DNA from: Ostrinia nubilalis
Taxonomy: Eukaryota; Arthropoda; Insecta; Lepidoptera; Crambidae
NCBI RefSeq assembly: GCF_963855985.1
Contig: NC_087109.1
Span: 4,794,001 to 4,858,000 of the forward strand
Reading direction: 5' to 3'
Length of the DNA: 64,000 bases
Position 1 is the stretch's first letter; every line of letters starts with the position of its first letter. Positions 20,484 through 32,562 of this stretch are shown one piece after another. A program made the position numbers and the translations under genes. The notes beneath the pieces were generated by a model that was given only the letters and a program-made list of their open reading frames with translations, was not told the origin of the DNA and made no database searches.

Positions 20484-22262
20484 CTAATATAAATTACTAA
20501 AATACCCTTCTTCTTCTTTTCGTGTCGACAACAAACCTACACAGTGTCAGCCCAAAACTCCGGCACAAGAGAGACTAAAATACCCTTACAGCTCTAAAGT
20601 GGTGTTGACAGCCAACAGGTCGTCGGTCCATCGAGCAGGTAGATTTCTCTCTCCCCTCCAATTTCCCATTACTATATTTTACAATATTAGCATAAATTGG
20701 CTACAGAATCCATGACCCGTGTATTTGCGAAGTCGGATACGAGTGAAGGAGTTTCGCTTCATTTTTTACGGACTTTATCGAAATACCGTAATATGGGAAA
20801 TCGAGATCCCGTGCAGGGGAATTTGTTGAGTTTTGCCTCAATGTGTTTTCGGGTCATGGTTAAAGACGGCTGGTTGTTATTTTTTGGGTGTATTTCAGAA
20901 GTATTTTCACCATAATATTCCGATGGAGTGAGTGTAGTAGGTATATTTATATCGGGACCTAAGAAAGTGTTATAAAAAGCTTTGCTTGATTAGTAATAAA
21001 AATCATAATAGGTATCTTCTATTTTTATTACAAATAATTTATTTTTTCGAATAATTTTTGTGATCGTTGCGGATTGCCTTTAAGACATTGCTGCCTACAA
21101 ACGCCACTTAAAATAGTGTTCTCAAAATTATTACAGTTTGTGTATGGTGGACAATTATAAATAGCGTCCATATCATCACAAAAATCGGCCCACCTACGTT
21201 TTACAGAAAAACTCGTTTCTACTGACACAATCATGGTGCCCCAACAATATTGGTGTTATTTGAAAGCCCAATAAATATCCTTAAAGAAAAACACATTTAA
21301 TTTCTTAATAAACGATTAGCATAATTATACTTACAATAAATGTGACTTGAAAGAAGAAAAAGAAAGACCTCACTTTGGGCTCACCTCTGGGATCAATTAG
21401 ACCAATTTTTATGGTTATAAAACCAAATAATGATCTCACGTGTCCTCTTTAACAGATGGATAGCGATTAATCCCAACTTAACAGTTTTATAGCCATAAAA
21501 GTTCGCTCAAGCGTAACTACCTAGTTTTTGAAGAAGTGACTCTGGATTCTTCTACAGACACATTTTTGGGATAAAAACCTTTCCTTTAATGAAATGAAGT
21601 TTAAAACTAGGCTTTTAAATGGTGTCAATATTGGTGGGAAGTGGGGATGCATACGTTTGAAAGTGCTTGTCGCGGGAGGGTCGATTTTTGTGATGACCAG
21701 TGTATTTAATTAAGCTGTACATTGTTGCAAATTCGCACCTATTCCAATTACATAATATACCTGTTTTAAACTTGAAATACCATCTTATTTCACGTCCTAA
21801 TACTTGATATTGTCTCCGAACAGACTGCAATGGTGCTCGTAAACGTTTTGAACGCTATAAAATTGACATGTAAACTGCTCCTCGGTTTTATTGTGCCCTG
21901 GTACTTGGGTTGTAAAGTTGGTCTGTATAGAATGGCCTGGGAAATAGAATAGTTTCTTTGTATTATGTCCTGGTACTTGTTTTGTAAATAAATATGTACT
22001 TAAAGGTAGAATAGTCTGAATATTTAAATGCCTTAATTAAGTTTTTTAAGTAGAAGTCAATCTCCTCTCTTTTAAGCTTATATCAAAATTCATTAAAATT
22101 AGTTCTTTGCTATTTTACAACAAATGTGCCTCTAATTATGTTCTGTCGACTGTCTACCTTCTGCCTCAGTTGTTTAGAGGCTAAAATGCACTATCCAATT
22201 CACGCTAGTGCTGTAATAACAGTGTTGGAGATTGATTAGGCTCAAAAATCATCATCATCAGA
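20484..22262. other. No gene recognised; one small RTE scrap
   Basis: 20617-20640 (CAGGTCGTCGGTCCATCGAG) looks like a scrap of an RTE 3' end. The rest is AT-rich and featureless to reading. Confidence 0.4.
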
Positions 22263-22409
22263 GGGCCTAGTGTGAGTTTTCATCAAACGCGCTCACTAGT
22301 GAGTGCGTCAAAAAATGACATCAAATGTATGACGGATCGTACAGCGCCCCTAGCGGGAAACGTTAAAAAACTAAAATTTTCATACATTTTTTTAAAGTCA
22401 CACTCAGCC
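22263..22409. mobile_element. Hairpin MITE with central palindrome
   Basis: GGGCCTAGTGTGA at the left is approximately mirrored by TCACACTCAGCCCACTGG. A palindrome, CGCGCTCACTAGTGAGTGCG, lies inside at about 22288-22307. Confidence 0.5.
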
Positions 22410-23799
22410 CACTGGTAATTATAATGTCTATGCAAGAGGATAAACTTCAATAATAGAGGAAAATGGAGGATTTGGCCTACACTCCCTTGCTGGCTGGAGG
22501 GGCCTCCCCAGGCCTGATGTTCACATTATTATATCTCTTTTAACGCCTCTCACGATATCCGCGGGATGAGTGGTGGTTGCCCTATTCTACATCTGTGGAA
22601 ATCACGCGCCTAAAAAAATTTAAGTAAATAAATAAATAAATAAATAAATTGTACGCCTTAATCGCGCCTGAAAAATTCTTTCCTTTTATTAATGATGGAT
22701 GGATCTAAAATCCTAAATTTAATTGAACAACACGTTTTTACGGATTAATTAAATCCCGTATTAATTTCTTCGCGGAATATTTATTATTGCCGTATTTATA
22801 GCCAGGGATTTTCTTAATGGCTACCTTTGTATGGAAATAAATGCTAAAAAGAATCTGCCAATGTAAATAAGGCTTTATTACTGAGGTAGTTAGGGTAATT
22901 TTTGTTCAAGCTGCCCCGGACCCTTGTTTCACAGTAAAAATGTAACGGCCATTCTATTGTCGTTAGTGTAAAGTCCAGGGATTTTTTTTGGCCTGAATTT
23001 TATATTACGAGAAATAAAAATAGATTTAAAAATTAGTAAATTTAGATTTTCGTTTAATAATAGAGTAGGTAGGTGTGTAGAATATTCAGTACCTTTTGTT
23101 AAGTTGTTTTAGAAGGTTTGAATTTGACAACATTTTAATAAGTCTAAAATGGTTTCGTGTAACAATTCTAAGTGATATTCTGTGGAAGTGTCAGAAAGCC
23201 CATGGGATTTTTGATGTAGATGAAAAATTGTTCCTCAGCAAGTGTCATGTTATTTTTTAATTTAGATTGAGTTAAGTCAGTCAAAAAAAATTGTAGCAGT
23301 CTTTGGTGCAGCGAAGAACACTTCGCAGTTATTTTTTTCAAAAAACTTTGGTTATAAAGGAACACTTCTGTGAATTTATTAGCTACAGTCTAATTTTTTA
23401 GAAATCAGCAGAAATGTCATCAAAGATGGCCAACTGACATAAAAATATTTTTAGTCTGTGAACTAGTGATGCGACAAAACCTCTCGTTAATCGCGAAGTG
23501 AAATATTGTAGTACTTGCGTATCATCGCCGGGTGATCGTCAAAATACTAAAAATATGCAACAAAGTCGCAACATTGAATGTGAACTGATTATGAAATTTT
23601 CGAGAACAGGAAACAAACTGTATGCACAGATGTAATCAAAAAACACACTGGACAGTAAAACAATCAATGATATCCGTAAAGTTATTAAACTTCAAATATA
23701 GTTGCAAAAAGTTCTGATTGACAGTGTTGCTACTAGTGACATCTCGCTCGCTCAGTTCTTTGTTGCTCTATTCCGCTAGGGAGGTAATTTAAGATGCTA
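22410..23799. other. No gene recognised; TAAA microsatellite
   Basis: 22624-22650 is a TAAA repeat. No other feature could be supported. Confidence 0.45.
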
Positions 23800-23992
23800 T
23801 CAATGAGGGTGTTCGCGATTGAAAAATCTGCCAGATGGCAATACGTAGACGCGAGGTCCAAATGCTGCATGATTGGTTATTTTTGACATGACATTGACAG
23901 ATATGTCAAAATCCACCAATCACGCAGCATTTGGACCTCGCGTCTACGTATTGCCATCTGGCGGATTTTTCAATCGCGAAAACCCTCATTGA
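23800..23992. mobile_element. Near-perfect hairpin MITE, CAATGAGGG ends
   Basis: The two arms of about 80 bp are almost exact inverted copies (CAATGAGGG .. GATTGAAAAATC / GATTTTTCAATC .. CCCTCATTG). A half copy is at 45923-46050, and the element at 46846-47068 shares its termini. Confidence 0.75.
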
Positions 23993-25595
23993 AAAAAGAT
24001 TTTTATTTTCTTTTATTTTATTTACTTATATAGGAAAATAAGCAATTGAACAATACGTAAGCATAATTGCATAAAAAAGTAAAATAATTTCGTTTAAATA
24101 AAACCGACTAAAAATTGAACTGAATCCGAAAAAGTATACACTAAAAGTAGAAAAATAATTTTACGTTATCTCCAATATTGTCGAAGTTATCGCTGGAAAA
24201 CTAAACAAAGTATCGTATAGTTTTTATTTAAAATTAATCAGTAATCGGAATAAGTGAATACTTAAAATAATATCGATTAAATTTACAGATTATTGTCTAT
24301 GACTCACAGGTTACAGCACTGATGTGTCAGAGACAAGTCATAGACAATATGGAGATAACACATGATTTTAAACGTCAAGTCAATTTGACAAGTCTCACAA
24401 ATTTTCATCGTCCACGTATTTTTCTAAAATAATTTGTTTCAAATATTGATTTCAAACTTGTATAAACGTGAAAATAAAGTTGGTTTCATGGGCTTGTTAA
24501 ATAATGTGTATGATATTATGAACACGTAAGTGATTATGGTGTAATTGTGTATGAAAGTGTTTGTTTATATCTCTGCTGGATTCTAAAAAATCGAGGTATA
24601 CAATGTCGCATTTTAAGTCCTCCCTTTTTATTTTCCACAATATTGCACTCTAAAGGAAAAAGTCTGGCTGTGCTAGTTTTCCTGGGGCCGTATTTAGCTA
24701 ATTATTAATTCGGTTTTCACCGGGTATTACGCGAAAAACTCATTCGGTAACAAATAACGTCATTAGAGACCGTGGGTGAATTTAATTACATTTTTTCGCG
24801 CCGAAAGCGAATGCGGCCGTAATTTGTATGGCTTTTGCACGTTTAATTGTTTCGAGTCCGACTCTGGAACTAAATTACTCCTAAGACCAAATGTTCTCAA
24901 AGTTTATGAATAATAATATGTACTAAACTAAATTGTCACAACTATGTCATCAATGGATCATCTTCAGAGACGCAGTGTGTGTTCAAGATTTTTTTCATTA
25001 ATTATTACAAATAATGTTACAAATTATTACAAAAGATGCTTAAGGCAGATAATGAGTAGCCTCACAATCGAACTGTCGATTCGGGTTTCGAAAAACGCTA
25101 CAACCTGCTAGAGTCTAGGCAATTGTGGTGGACCCAATATCTAGCGTATTTTTTTACAAAACAAATACATTTTCAAGCTTGTAGTTCCCTCTGGGGAACT
25201 TATTTTATTACGGTAACATTCAATTGAAATGTAAATTATATTTTTTTTTTCTACACAAATCTTTCACTTCAGGGTTTCACTTTGGGGCGTCACCCGTTAC
25301 GAAGTTTGAGTGTCGCTGTCATGCTCTTGGTCCCACTCCCACACGTTGTATTCCGTTACAGAGTGAGAGAGACAGATTTAATATCAAACTGGATTAGTGC
25401 TGTGTCCCGGAATGATTTGGCGATCCGATTTGTCGATGTAACTCCGCTTGATTTACGTTTCAGTTCGTGTGATTAATATGATTATTTGGTAAGATATACG
25501 TTGCTTGTAATGTTAGATTGAAACGATCTTGTTTGGGCTAAATAAAGGTCAGATTTCGAAGCTATTTATGAGGAAATGGGATAAATTATCTTTAC
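23993..25595. other. No gene recognised; one 13-bp hairpin
   Basis: ATTGTCTATGACT (24292-24304) pairs with AGTCATAGACAAT (24336-24348). Otherwise AT-rich with only short frames. Confidence 0.45.
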
Positions 25596-25716
25596 CTTAA
25601 AGGCCGGCAACGCACCTGTAACGCCCCTGGGTCTGCGGGTGTCTATGGGCGACGGTAATCACTTACCATCAGGTGATCCGTCTGCTCGTTTGCCTCGTGT
25701 CACATAAAAAAAAAAA
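25596..25716 (+). repeat. A-tailed retroelement 3' end (GGCGACGGTAATCACTTACC family)
   Basis: It contains AAGGCCGGCAACGCACCTGT and ATCAGGTGATCCGTCTGCTC, and ends in an A run after CACAT. A near-identical copy is at 37191-37307. It is a frequent type of lepidopteran non-LTR 3' UTR. Confidence 0.6.
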
Positions 25717-26003
25717 TTCGATGCCAAATAAACAATTTTATTATTATTTATTATTATTATTATTTCACACATTTCAATCAGTGGCTAATGGTAATAAGTA
25801 TCTTTGGACATTTACACACGGCGACGTTTAGACCCAATTTAAACAAATCTTGTACCGAAAATGTTACGAAATAAACGTTTTGAAATACCTCATTTAGTAA
25901 AAGTTTAGGAGGCATTAGAAAGGTTCGATTCTGCGAGTCGACTCTCCTCTCACCTCTGAACCTCGGAGTAGTTTCAGCTTTCATTGGCTTTATTTTATTT
26001 CAT

Positions 26004-26313
26004 TGGCAGGTAGCTAATAGCTCTTATGATAGGTCCCCTTAATTGATGTATATTGTCCGTGGTGCATAACTTTTCATAAAGGTTACTAAACCTTTGTTTG
26101 TCACTTGTCATCCGCTTTGCAATGGAAGTCGAACCTTAATTTCGAACTCCTCCAATGTTCTTCCGATTAATTTCGTTGCGGGTTCAATGACAGTTTAACT
26201 TTCCCCCGGGACAAACTTGACCTTCACTGGTTGGGTTTTTATTGGCGGTCAAGCTGTAGATCTTGGCTACACAGGAGTTGCAGCGGTGGGAACAAGAGGT
26301 GGGAATAGTCCCG
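26004..26313 (+). repeat. Full-length dispersed repeat, CTACACAGGAG family
   Basis: It runs from GGCAGGTAGCTAATAGCTC to GGGAATAGTCCCG. Landmarks are TTGTCCGTGGTGCATAA, TCCGCTTTGCAATGGA and GGTTGGGTTTTTATTGGCGG. Matching copies are at 43944-44263 (plus) and 59141-59457 (minus), with shorter ones elsewhere. Confidence 0.6.
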
Positions 26314-26500
26314 TTTCATTGGCTTTAGATAATGACTTCCAAAGGGCATTATGTTTGTAAAAGTCAGTCAATTTCGAGTTCCTCACCCCATCAAACCCCA
26401 TTGGGCCCCATTAGTATCTACAGAACCCTGTGAAGAAGATATAGGATGTAGGTCGGGGGGTATAGAACCCTAAAAGAAGGAAAGAAGAAGTATTAGGAAA

Positions 26501-26646
26501 GGAGGCTGACAATTAGTGACTGAGTTTCTTGCGCTGCTTCTTCCCAGCACTGGCCCATTTATTGTCCCGAAGCAGTGGTAGGGTTAATACTGGGACGTGT
26601 AAAAGTGTTTTTTAAAAGCCTATTTGCAAAAATAAAGAGTTTTATG
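26501..26646 (+). repeat. Dispersed repeat, CTTCCCAGCACTGGCCCA family
   Basis: GTGACTGAGTTTCTTGCGCT and TATTGTCCCGAAGCAG are shared with 19421-19480, 57663-57795 and, inverted, 37880-38000. Confidence 0.55.
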
Positions 26647-26898
26647 CCAGATCACAAGTCATTTCCGTTTCCAACTTGCGGTTTGCAATTTCTGGATCTG
26701 TTTTATAAAGCTGAGCGACTGCCATTCTGATTGGCAATTAATATTCCAAAGGGACTGAGATTGGATGGTTCGATGTGTCGGGAATGTGAAAACATGGATA
26801 TTTTTGATTAAGTTTTTATTATAGTTCAGTCACTAGTGACTCTACGTAAATGCCAGTATTTAGCTTGACTTGCTGTCCTTTTGGGTGTTATTTTATAT

Positions 26899-27000
26899 CA
26901 GTGGTTCCCAACATTTTCTGGACCAGATACCACTTTGGTTTCTTTGACCTTAATGTATAGTCCGCGATAGCATACATCAAACATCAGACTATTGGTACGA
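26899..27000. mobile_element. hAT left-end fragment
   Basis: CAGTGGTTCCCAACATTTTC is a textbook hAT terminus. I find no matching right end, so the copy is truncated. Confidence 0.5.
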
Positions 27001-27031
27001 GTAGGTACATTAAAATTTATGGTGTGTACCA

Positions 27032-27107
27032 ATGTCAACACAAAAAGACGTGTTGCGAACTTATTGGCTACTTTCGGTGACACGAACTATTTGACTCTGA
27101 CCGTGCC
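27032..27107. repeat. MITE fragment, CAGTCAGC family
   Basis: It carries GTTGCGAACTTATTGGCTAC and ACTATTTGACTCTGACCG, the right half of the family seen at 62638-62928. Confidence 0.45.
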
Positions 27108-27357
27108 TACGGGCGATACTGAAAATTATGAATACTCATACAATACCTATAACATTTCATTGTCTCAATACAATAAAGCCTCTAAACTCATAGAACTAAT
27201 TCTCCAGGTTGCAATGCTAATACTTATGTAAATTGTAAACGCAAAATCTCATTACAAGTTGGAAACTCCATCAGAGTTTCAGATCTGAAACGCGAGCAGT
27301 CTAAATACAATATGAATTGGACGTGTGAAACTTTGGCTGAATTAGTGGTCTGTGTAT

Positions 27358-27544
27358 AGTCTGGTCGCCGAGCACGTAGAATTTTGTCCAATGACCCCAA
27401 GCTACCCATCCTTATCGCTCGCGCTTAATTATATTGCTGTCGCGCTCGCACCCTCACTGCTGCCGCCCGTCGCACAGTCGCGAGCGATAAGGATAGGTAA
27501 CTTGGGGTCATTGGACAAAATTCTACGTGCTCGGGGACCAGACT
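27358..27544. mobile_element. Hairpin MITE, 187 bp
   Basis: GAGCACGTAGAATTTTGTCC .. TTATCGCTCGCG is mirrored by CGCGAGCGATAA .. GGACAAAATTCTACGTGCTC, with outer AGTCTGGTC/GACCAGACT. The arms are about 75 bp. The window starts with the right end of another copy. Confidence 0.7.
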
Positions 27545-27567
27545 TTAGATAGGCAGTTTGGCCAATG

Positions 27568-27785
27568 GTAGTCCACTGTTGGACAAGGATCGCCACAAAG
27601 CACCCGCTTGTTTGTCCAGCCGCTGCCAGAAATCTTCTTGAGGTCGTTGGTTCTCCACCATTCAGCTAAAAGACATCCACTGCTGGACAAAGGCCTCCCC
27701 CAAGGATTTCCACAATGACCGGTCCTGCGCTGCCCGCATCCAGGTGCTTCCCGTGACCTTCACCAAATCGTCGGTCCCCCTAAAT
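27568..27785 (-). pseudogene. RTE-type LINE 3' fragments, two in series
   Basis: 27655-27785 has the GACATCCACTGCTGGACAAA subfamily and CAAATCGTCGGTCCCCC. 27568-27654 (TCCACTGTTGGACAAGG, TTCTTGAGGTCGTTGG) is a more diverged RTE end. Confidence 0.55.
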
Positions 27786-28121
27786 TCTGTTAAGTAATTT
27801 GTTTCAATACATTTTTCGTGTCGTCAATCGTGAGTTCCTAGATTACTACGCTCCTAGGTTCCCCTAGTCCCCTAGCTAGTTGGTTAAATTGATGAGGATG
27901 ATAAATAAATAGCCCTCAAATGGATTCGTGCCCTATTATTATCTAGACATTGCTCTTAGGTCCTAACACAACAAACCATTGAAATTAAATATAAACAACT
28001 GTTTGAGAAGTTCTAATTGGATGAGAGAAGATAATGCGTAGTTAATTGTATAATAGACAGACATAGGTATTAAATTCTTCTAACGCAGAGTATTTTAGGG
28101 TGGTGATTCGTACTTCAACGG
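27786..28121. other. No gene recognised
   Basis: AT-rich sequence with no feature I can support. Confidence 0.4.
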
Positions 28122-28470
28122 AAACGGGACTTATCCCACCACACTTTCCCACCACTGCAACACCTGTGTAGCCAGGATCTACAGTTTGACCGCCAATAAA
28201 AACCCAACCAGTGAAGGTTGAATAGTCCCGGGGCATAGCTCACTGTCTTGGAACGGGACTATTCCCACCTCTCGTTCTCACCACTGCAACTCCTGTGTAG
28301 CCAGGATCTACAGCTTGGCCCCCAATAAAACCCAGCTAGTGAAAGTCAAGTTTATCCCGGGGAAAGTTAAATTGTCTTGGAGTCCGTAACGAATTTAATC
28401 AGAAGAATATAGGAGGGGTTCGAAATATAATATCGACTTCCCTCCGTTGCAAAGCAGGAGACAGATGGCT
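28122..28470 (-). repeat. Two tandem partial copies of the CTACACAGGAG repeat
   Basis: 28122-28234 and 28247-28470 each begin with GGGACT(T)ATTCCCACC on the plus strand and run in the same orientation. Only the second continues into the far part of the repeat. Confidence 0.55.
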
Positions 28471-28570
28471 GTAAAGGTTTTAAACCCTATTAAGAATGAG
28501 ATACCCAGCTGGAATGTCTTCTGTTGCAGGTGTAATTTCATTTGTACGAACATTACCATCTTTATTTATA

Positions 28571-28767
28571 TCTATAAAAGCAAAAGCTCACTGACTGATT
28601 GACTCACTCATCACGAAATCTCAGAAACTACAAGTGCTATGAGACTCAATTTTTTCATAGGGGTTCCTTTTAGAACTTAGGTGCTCACTAAGACGGGATT
28701 TTGCAAAAATCAACCCCTAAGGGGGTAAAACGGGATCCACGCGTACGAGGTCGCGGGCGGCCGCTAG
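28571..28767 (+). mobile_element. Helitron family B
   Basis: It starts TCTATAAAAGCAAAAGCTC and ends GTCGCGGGCGGCCGCTAG. The conserved core is CCTAAGGGGGTAAAACGGGA. Confidence 0.7.
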
Positions 28768-28975
28768 TTACTTACCCATATACAGAGAAATAGCCAAGCT
28801 AATTCATCCGATTACAAATTCAAAATGAAACAAAGAACATGGCCGCCAACGCTTAGCAAAAACTGCACTTTAATTAGCAACACCCACTGCACTAAGTAAT
28901 TAGCTGTCTGCAGATTCTGAGCCGATTACGGATTAAGAGCAAACTATACTCTGAATATCATGATTATTGTCTCAA

Positions 28976-29144
28976 CTAGCTGTGCCCCGCGGTGTTACCC
29001 GCGGTAAAACGTAGCCTCTAACGTTAATCCAGGGTGTCAGCTAAATCCATACCACATTTTATTAAAAACGCGCCAGCTGTTTAAACGTGAATAAGTAACA
29101 AACATACATTCTCACAAACTTTTGCCTTCATAATATTAGTGTGA
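28976..29144 (-). mobile_element. Non-autonomous Helitron, family C variant
   Basis: On the minus strand it starts TCACACTAATATTATGAAG and ends in a stem of CCGCGGGTAACACCGCGG followed by GCACAGCTAG. Length is 169 bp. Confidence 0.65.
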
Positions 29145-29176
29145 TTATGAGTTACTGCATAGAAAAAATGCCCTTT

Positions 29177-29373
29177 TCTAATATTATAAAGCTGAAGAGT
29201 TTGCTTGAACGCGCTAATCTCAAGAACTACTGGTCCGATTTGAAAATTATTTTTGTGTTGGATAGCCCTTTTATCGAGGAAGGCTTTAGGCTATTTATAC
29301 ATCATCCTACAGCGGAGCAGTAAAGAAAAATGTTGCAAAAACGGGAAATATACCAGATACCAGGTACGGCTAG
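29177..29373 (+). mobile_element. Non-autonomous Helitron, family C
   Basis: It starts TCTAATATTATAAAGCTGAA and ends GTACGGCTAG. The 3' hairpin is weak. The 29141-29323 frame is a by-product of this repeat. Confidence 0.55.
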
Positions 29374-29587
29374 TTACTAAATAAGATTTAAAACTTGTCA
29401 ATCTTAGTAAAATATTCTGATGACCCTGTGATTTTGACAGCTGCAGAATAACTTTTTTCAATGGAAAGATATTATTATTCCCGTTAACCCTTTGCGTGGG
29501 CTACAGGCGTGGGTAGTACGTCTGTAAAGGCTTAAAAGTACTATAAATCTTAACTTGATAGAAGATATTTAGTTGGAAGTATCTCTG

Positions 29588-29640
29588 AAGCCCCAACGGC
29601 CATCAGTTCTACGATCTATGTGCTCCGCCCATTACCACTA
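29588..29640 (-). repeat. RTE subfamily scrap
   Basis: CCCCAACGGCCATCAGTTCT matches the inner end of the copy at 11680-11866. Confidence 0.4.
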
Positions 29641-29784
29641 AGATGATTTGTCATGGTTTGCCACAGATTTGAGAGACCCAGATGCCACGCGTGCTGAAAT
29701 CCGCAACACAGAAAAAAAACACTTTACTTAGTTTTCGCACTCTGTCATACGCCTGTTTATGACAGGGGCTTTAAAAACTACACT

Positions 29785-30026
29785 AAGCTGGGTTGCACCA
29801 TGTTACATTTAATAATAATAATAATAATTTACATTGTAAAAAAAAATATTAAAAATAAGAAGGAAATTGAATAAAGAGATAATAATAGAAAGTTTTTAAA
29901 CATTTTATAACGTGACTAAGATGCATTTGCCCTCGGCCCGTGCTCCTAAAGTTAACCTCTTAGGAGAGAAAAAACACTAAAATACATATAATAATAATAA
30001 ATAATAAAATGGTGCAACTCATCCTT
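29785..30026. mobile_element. Hairpin MITE (GGTGCAAC family) split by an insert at (AAT)n
   Basis: The left arm GCTGGGTTGCACCATGTTA and right arm ATGGTGCAACTCATCC belong to one MITE. Between them, from about 29807 to 30008, an insert is bounded by AAT repeats on both sides. It contains CTCCTAAAG and CTTTAGGAG-like stems and may be a minus-strand LINE 3' end. Confidence 0.5.
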
Positions 30027-30043
30027 AAATTAACGACAACTAA

Positions 30044-30189
30044 CGCTCGTATTCACAAACAATGCTTGATTAAGTGAAGCAGTAAATCGAACGCAAAGCG
30101 TTGAATAGAGCTCTGTGATTGGTTCGTGTGTGACACTGTGCGTCCACGCTCACTGTGAGACCGCATAGTAATGTTTGCGAATACGGGCG
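30044..30189. mobile_element. MITE with CCCGTATTCACAAAC ends
   Basis: CTCGTATTCACAAAC and GTTTGCGAATACGGG are inverted ends. The interior carries TAGAGCTCTGTGATTGGTTC. Three more copies lie at 36656, 57310 (inverted) and 59575, all about 145 bp. Confidence 0.7.
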
Positions 30190-30230
30190 AAGGACTCTGT
30201 CATGACAGGAGCTTTAACCAAATCTACACT

Positions 30231-30353
30231 AAGGCTAAGTTGCACCACCTTATTTTAACCGTAACAATAACAATAACCGGTGCTTTTTGTATGGAGTTTG
30301 ACAGTTTTTTGACATTTGTCAAGGTTAAAGTAAGATGGTGCAACTCGGCCTTA
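30231..30353. mobile_element. Hairpin MITE (GGTGCAAC family), complete
   Basis: GGCTAAGTTGCACCACC and GATGGTGCAACTCGGCC are inverted ends. The centre is AACAATAACCGGTGC. Confidence 0.7.
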
Positions 30354-30757
30354 ACAACAACTAAGTAGTGCTAGTTGCACTAAGTAATTAGTTCTCTGCA
30401 GTTTTAAGCCGATTATAGCATAACCGCAAAATATTAACAACGAAATGCGGAAAAATCCTTGCTGCAAAATTCAGTTGTAGCATTTTAAAGACCTGCTTTT
30501 GTCTGACTATTCCAGTCTAGGTAGACAATAATTGAACAAAAGAAATATGTGAAGCTTGCGAGTGAATATTTAATGCTTTGATGTGGATTAGAGTTATACT
30601 ATATTTATCTTTTGCAGAGAAATCGACTCTCGGGAAAGAGAACTCAGTAAATAAAAAGTGTTTTTCTACTTGACTGAAAATGTTTCTATTCTAAGTTTAG
30701 GGGTAGTAGCTGCTCTATATTGGCACAAACAGAAGAAATACATATAGTGGAACACAG
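30354..30757. other. No gene recognised
   Basis: No feature could be supported here. Confidence 0.4.
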
Positions 30758-30950
30758 ATCATCACCATCATCATCATTTCAGCCACAGGACGTCCACTGC
30801 TGAACATAGGCCTCCCCCAATGACTCCACATCGCACGGTTGGTAGCGGCCTGCATCCAGCGCCTTCCTGCTACCTTTATCAGGTCGTCGGTCCACCTTGT
30901 GGGTGGACGTCCTACGCTGCGTTTTCCGGTACGCAGCCCCCATTCCACAC
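30758..30950 (-). pseudogene. RTE-type LINE C-terminus with (ATC)n tail
   Basis: The minus strand encodes GRPPTRWTDDLIKVAGRRWM followed by QAATNRAMW. The expected LGEAYVQQWTS then continues in another frame because one base is missing (about 30820-30825). The (GAT)n tail is at 30758-30777. This is the best preserved protein of this subfamily in the window. Confidence 0.72.
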
Positions 30951-31164
30951 AGGTCCATTTCGGAACATAGATAGAACCTCTTCATTTTTTGTCTGTTAAA
31001 ACTAAACAACGGAACTACTTAGCATTGATGAAGTGATTGCAGCATGAAATACAGTGGACAGGTTTATTAATCTCTCAGAGTCTCTCCTTAGGTAAATGGT
31101 CAGAAGTCGTCACGCAAGATATAATCAAACCTCAAAGCAGTCGTTGGTTTCTATTGAGACTATA

Positions 31165-31703
31165 CAGGGTGGAAACGATAAATGATCTCACTCGATTATT
31201 TCTAAACTGTACAAGATATCGAAAAACTGGTTAATGATCCTGAAAGTGCTTCACGAGCTCTTTCAAACGATACCAATAACAGGTTACAAGAAACTGGCAC
31301 TATCTGAAAATTCAATGTTTCTAGCTTCCATACTAAATGTATGCCAACCACAAATATTACAAATTCAAATTATTTATTTGCATGAAATATTTGTTTTTCA
31401 AATTAAATAATGAACTTAAAATAAACTCGTAAATTGCATTCTTATTTAAAATTATTTATGGAAAACACTAGTTTTAGGCTTTACTTGCTATAATATTATC
31501 AAGAGATGAGTGCCATGACTGTGGTACTAAATGTATGGAAGATGGAAACATTGGATTTTTGGATAGATCCAGTTTATTCTGTAACTTAATATTGGTACCG
31601 TTTGATAGAGCTCATGAAGCACTTTCAGGATCAATAACTAGTTTTTTAATATCTTGTATAGTTTAGAAATAATCGAGTGAGATCACTTATCGATTCCACC
31701 CTG
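31165..31703. mobile_element. TIR element, CAGGGTGGAAACGATAA ends
   Basis: CAGGGTGGAAACGATAA and its counterpart TTATCGATTCCACCCTG bound 539 bp, with inverted arms of about 170 bp. TA on both sides (31163-31164, 31704-31705) suggests a Tc1/mariner-like target. It is longer than the 295-bp copy at 59825 because of extra central AT-rich sequence. Confidence 0.7.
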
Positions 31704-31705
31704 TA

Positions 31706-32359
31706 TTTATTATTTAAACTTAAATGCATGCTTTAGCATAATCCATATAAATAACTATCCAAAACACTTCTAAAAACCTTTCAAAATGTTTCTTTATCTT
31801 TATATTAATATAAGAATCGTTTCCCTTTTACAAAACCTTGAACTAATGCCACAAAATAACACTAATTCGTACTTTGATGACTCAACGTCCATTTACATGA
31901 AAATTGGATTTCCATTACGTCACTCGAGCTTCCAGTCTTGGAAAGCTTACTTCAAAAGGTGTTCAATTACAAAAATGACATCACTTGAAATATTAATTTT
32001 TCGCGCAAAACACGCTTTACTGTGTTGTGATTAAGTTCCTTTTTGAATGGGGAATATATCGTTGATAGATCGTGTACTTTTAATAAAAACTTATGACAGG
32101 ACCAGCTGTTGCAGTCATTAATTTTGTAATGACACCATTAACCGATAAAATTTTAAATCACAATGTGTCCAAAAAGCATTGTAATAAAAACTTTAACAAT
32201 TAAATGTAGGCCTAATTGATTTGAAGTAGCTTTGACATAAAAACAAATAGTGGTATCAATTACCTATCAAGGTGTCGCAAGAGGTCTCTGTAAAATGTCA
32301 CATCTTATTAAAACTTTGGTGGAAGAGATATCATAATATCATTCAACTCAATTCAATTA
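31706..32359. other. No gene recognised
   Basis: AT-rich. An 82-codon frame at 31786-32034 has no recognised motif. Confidence 0.4.
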
Positions 32360-32562
32360 TCTAAATATTATTAATTCAAAGGTGACTGACTGACATAGTG
32401 ATCTATCAACGCACAGCCCAAACCACTGGACGGATCGGGCTGAAATTTAACATGCAGGTAGATGTTATGACATAGGCATCTGCTAAGAAAGGATTTTACG
32501 AAACTCCACCCCTAACGGGGTAAAACGGGATCCACGCGTACGAAATCGCGGGCGGCCGCTAG
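32360..32562 (+). mobile_element. Helitron family B
   Basis: It starts TCTAAATATTATTAATTC and ends TCGCGGGCGGCCGCTAG. It is very similar to the copy at 16657-16868. Confidence 0.7.

Noticed and set aside
31037..31234. A 65-codon plus-strand frame at the edge of the CAGGGTGG element
   Set aside because: Half of it is translation of the terminal inverted repeat.
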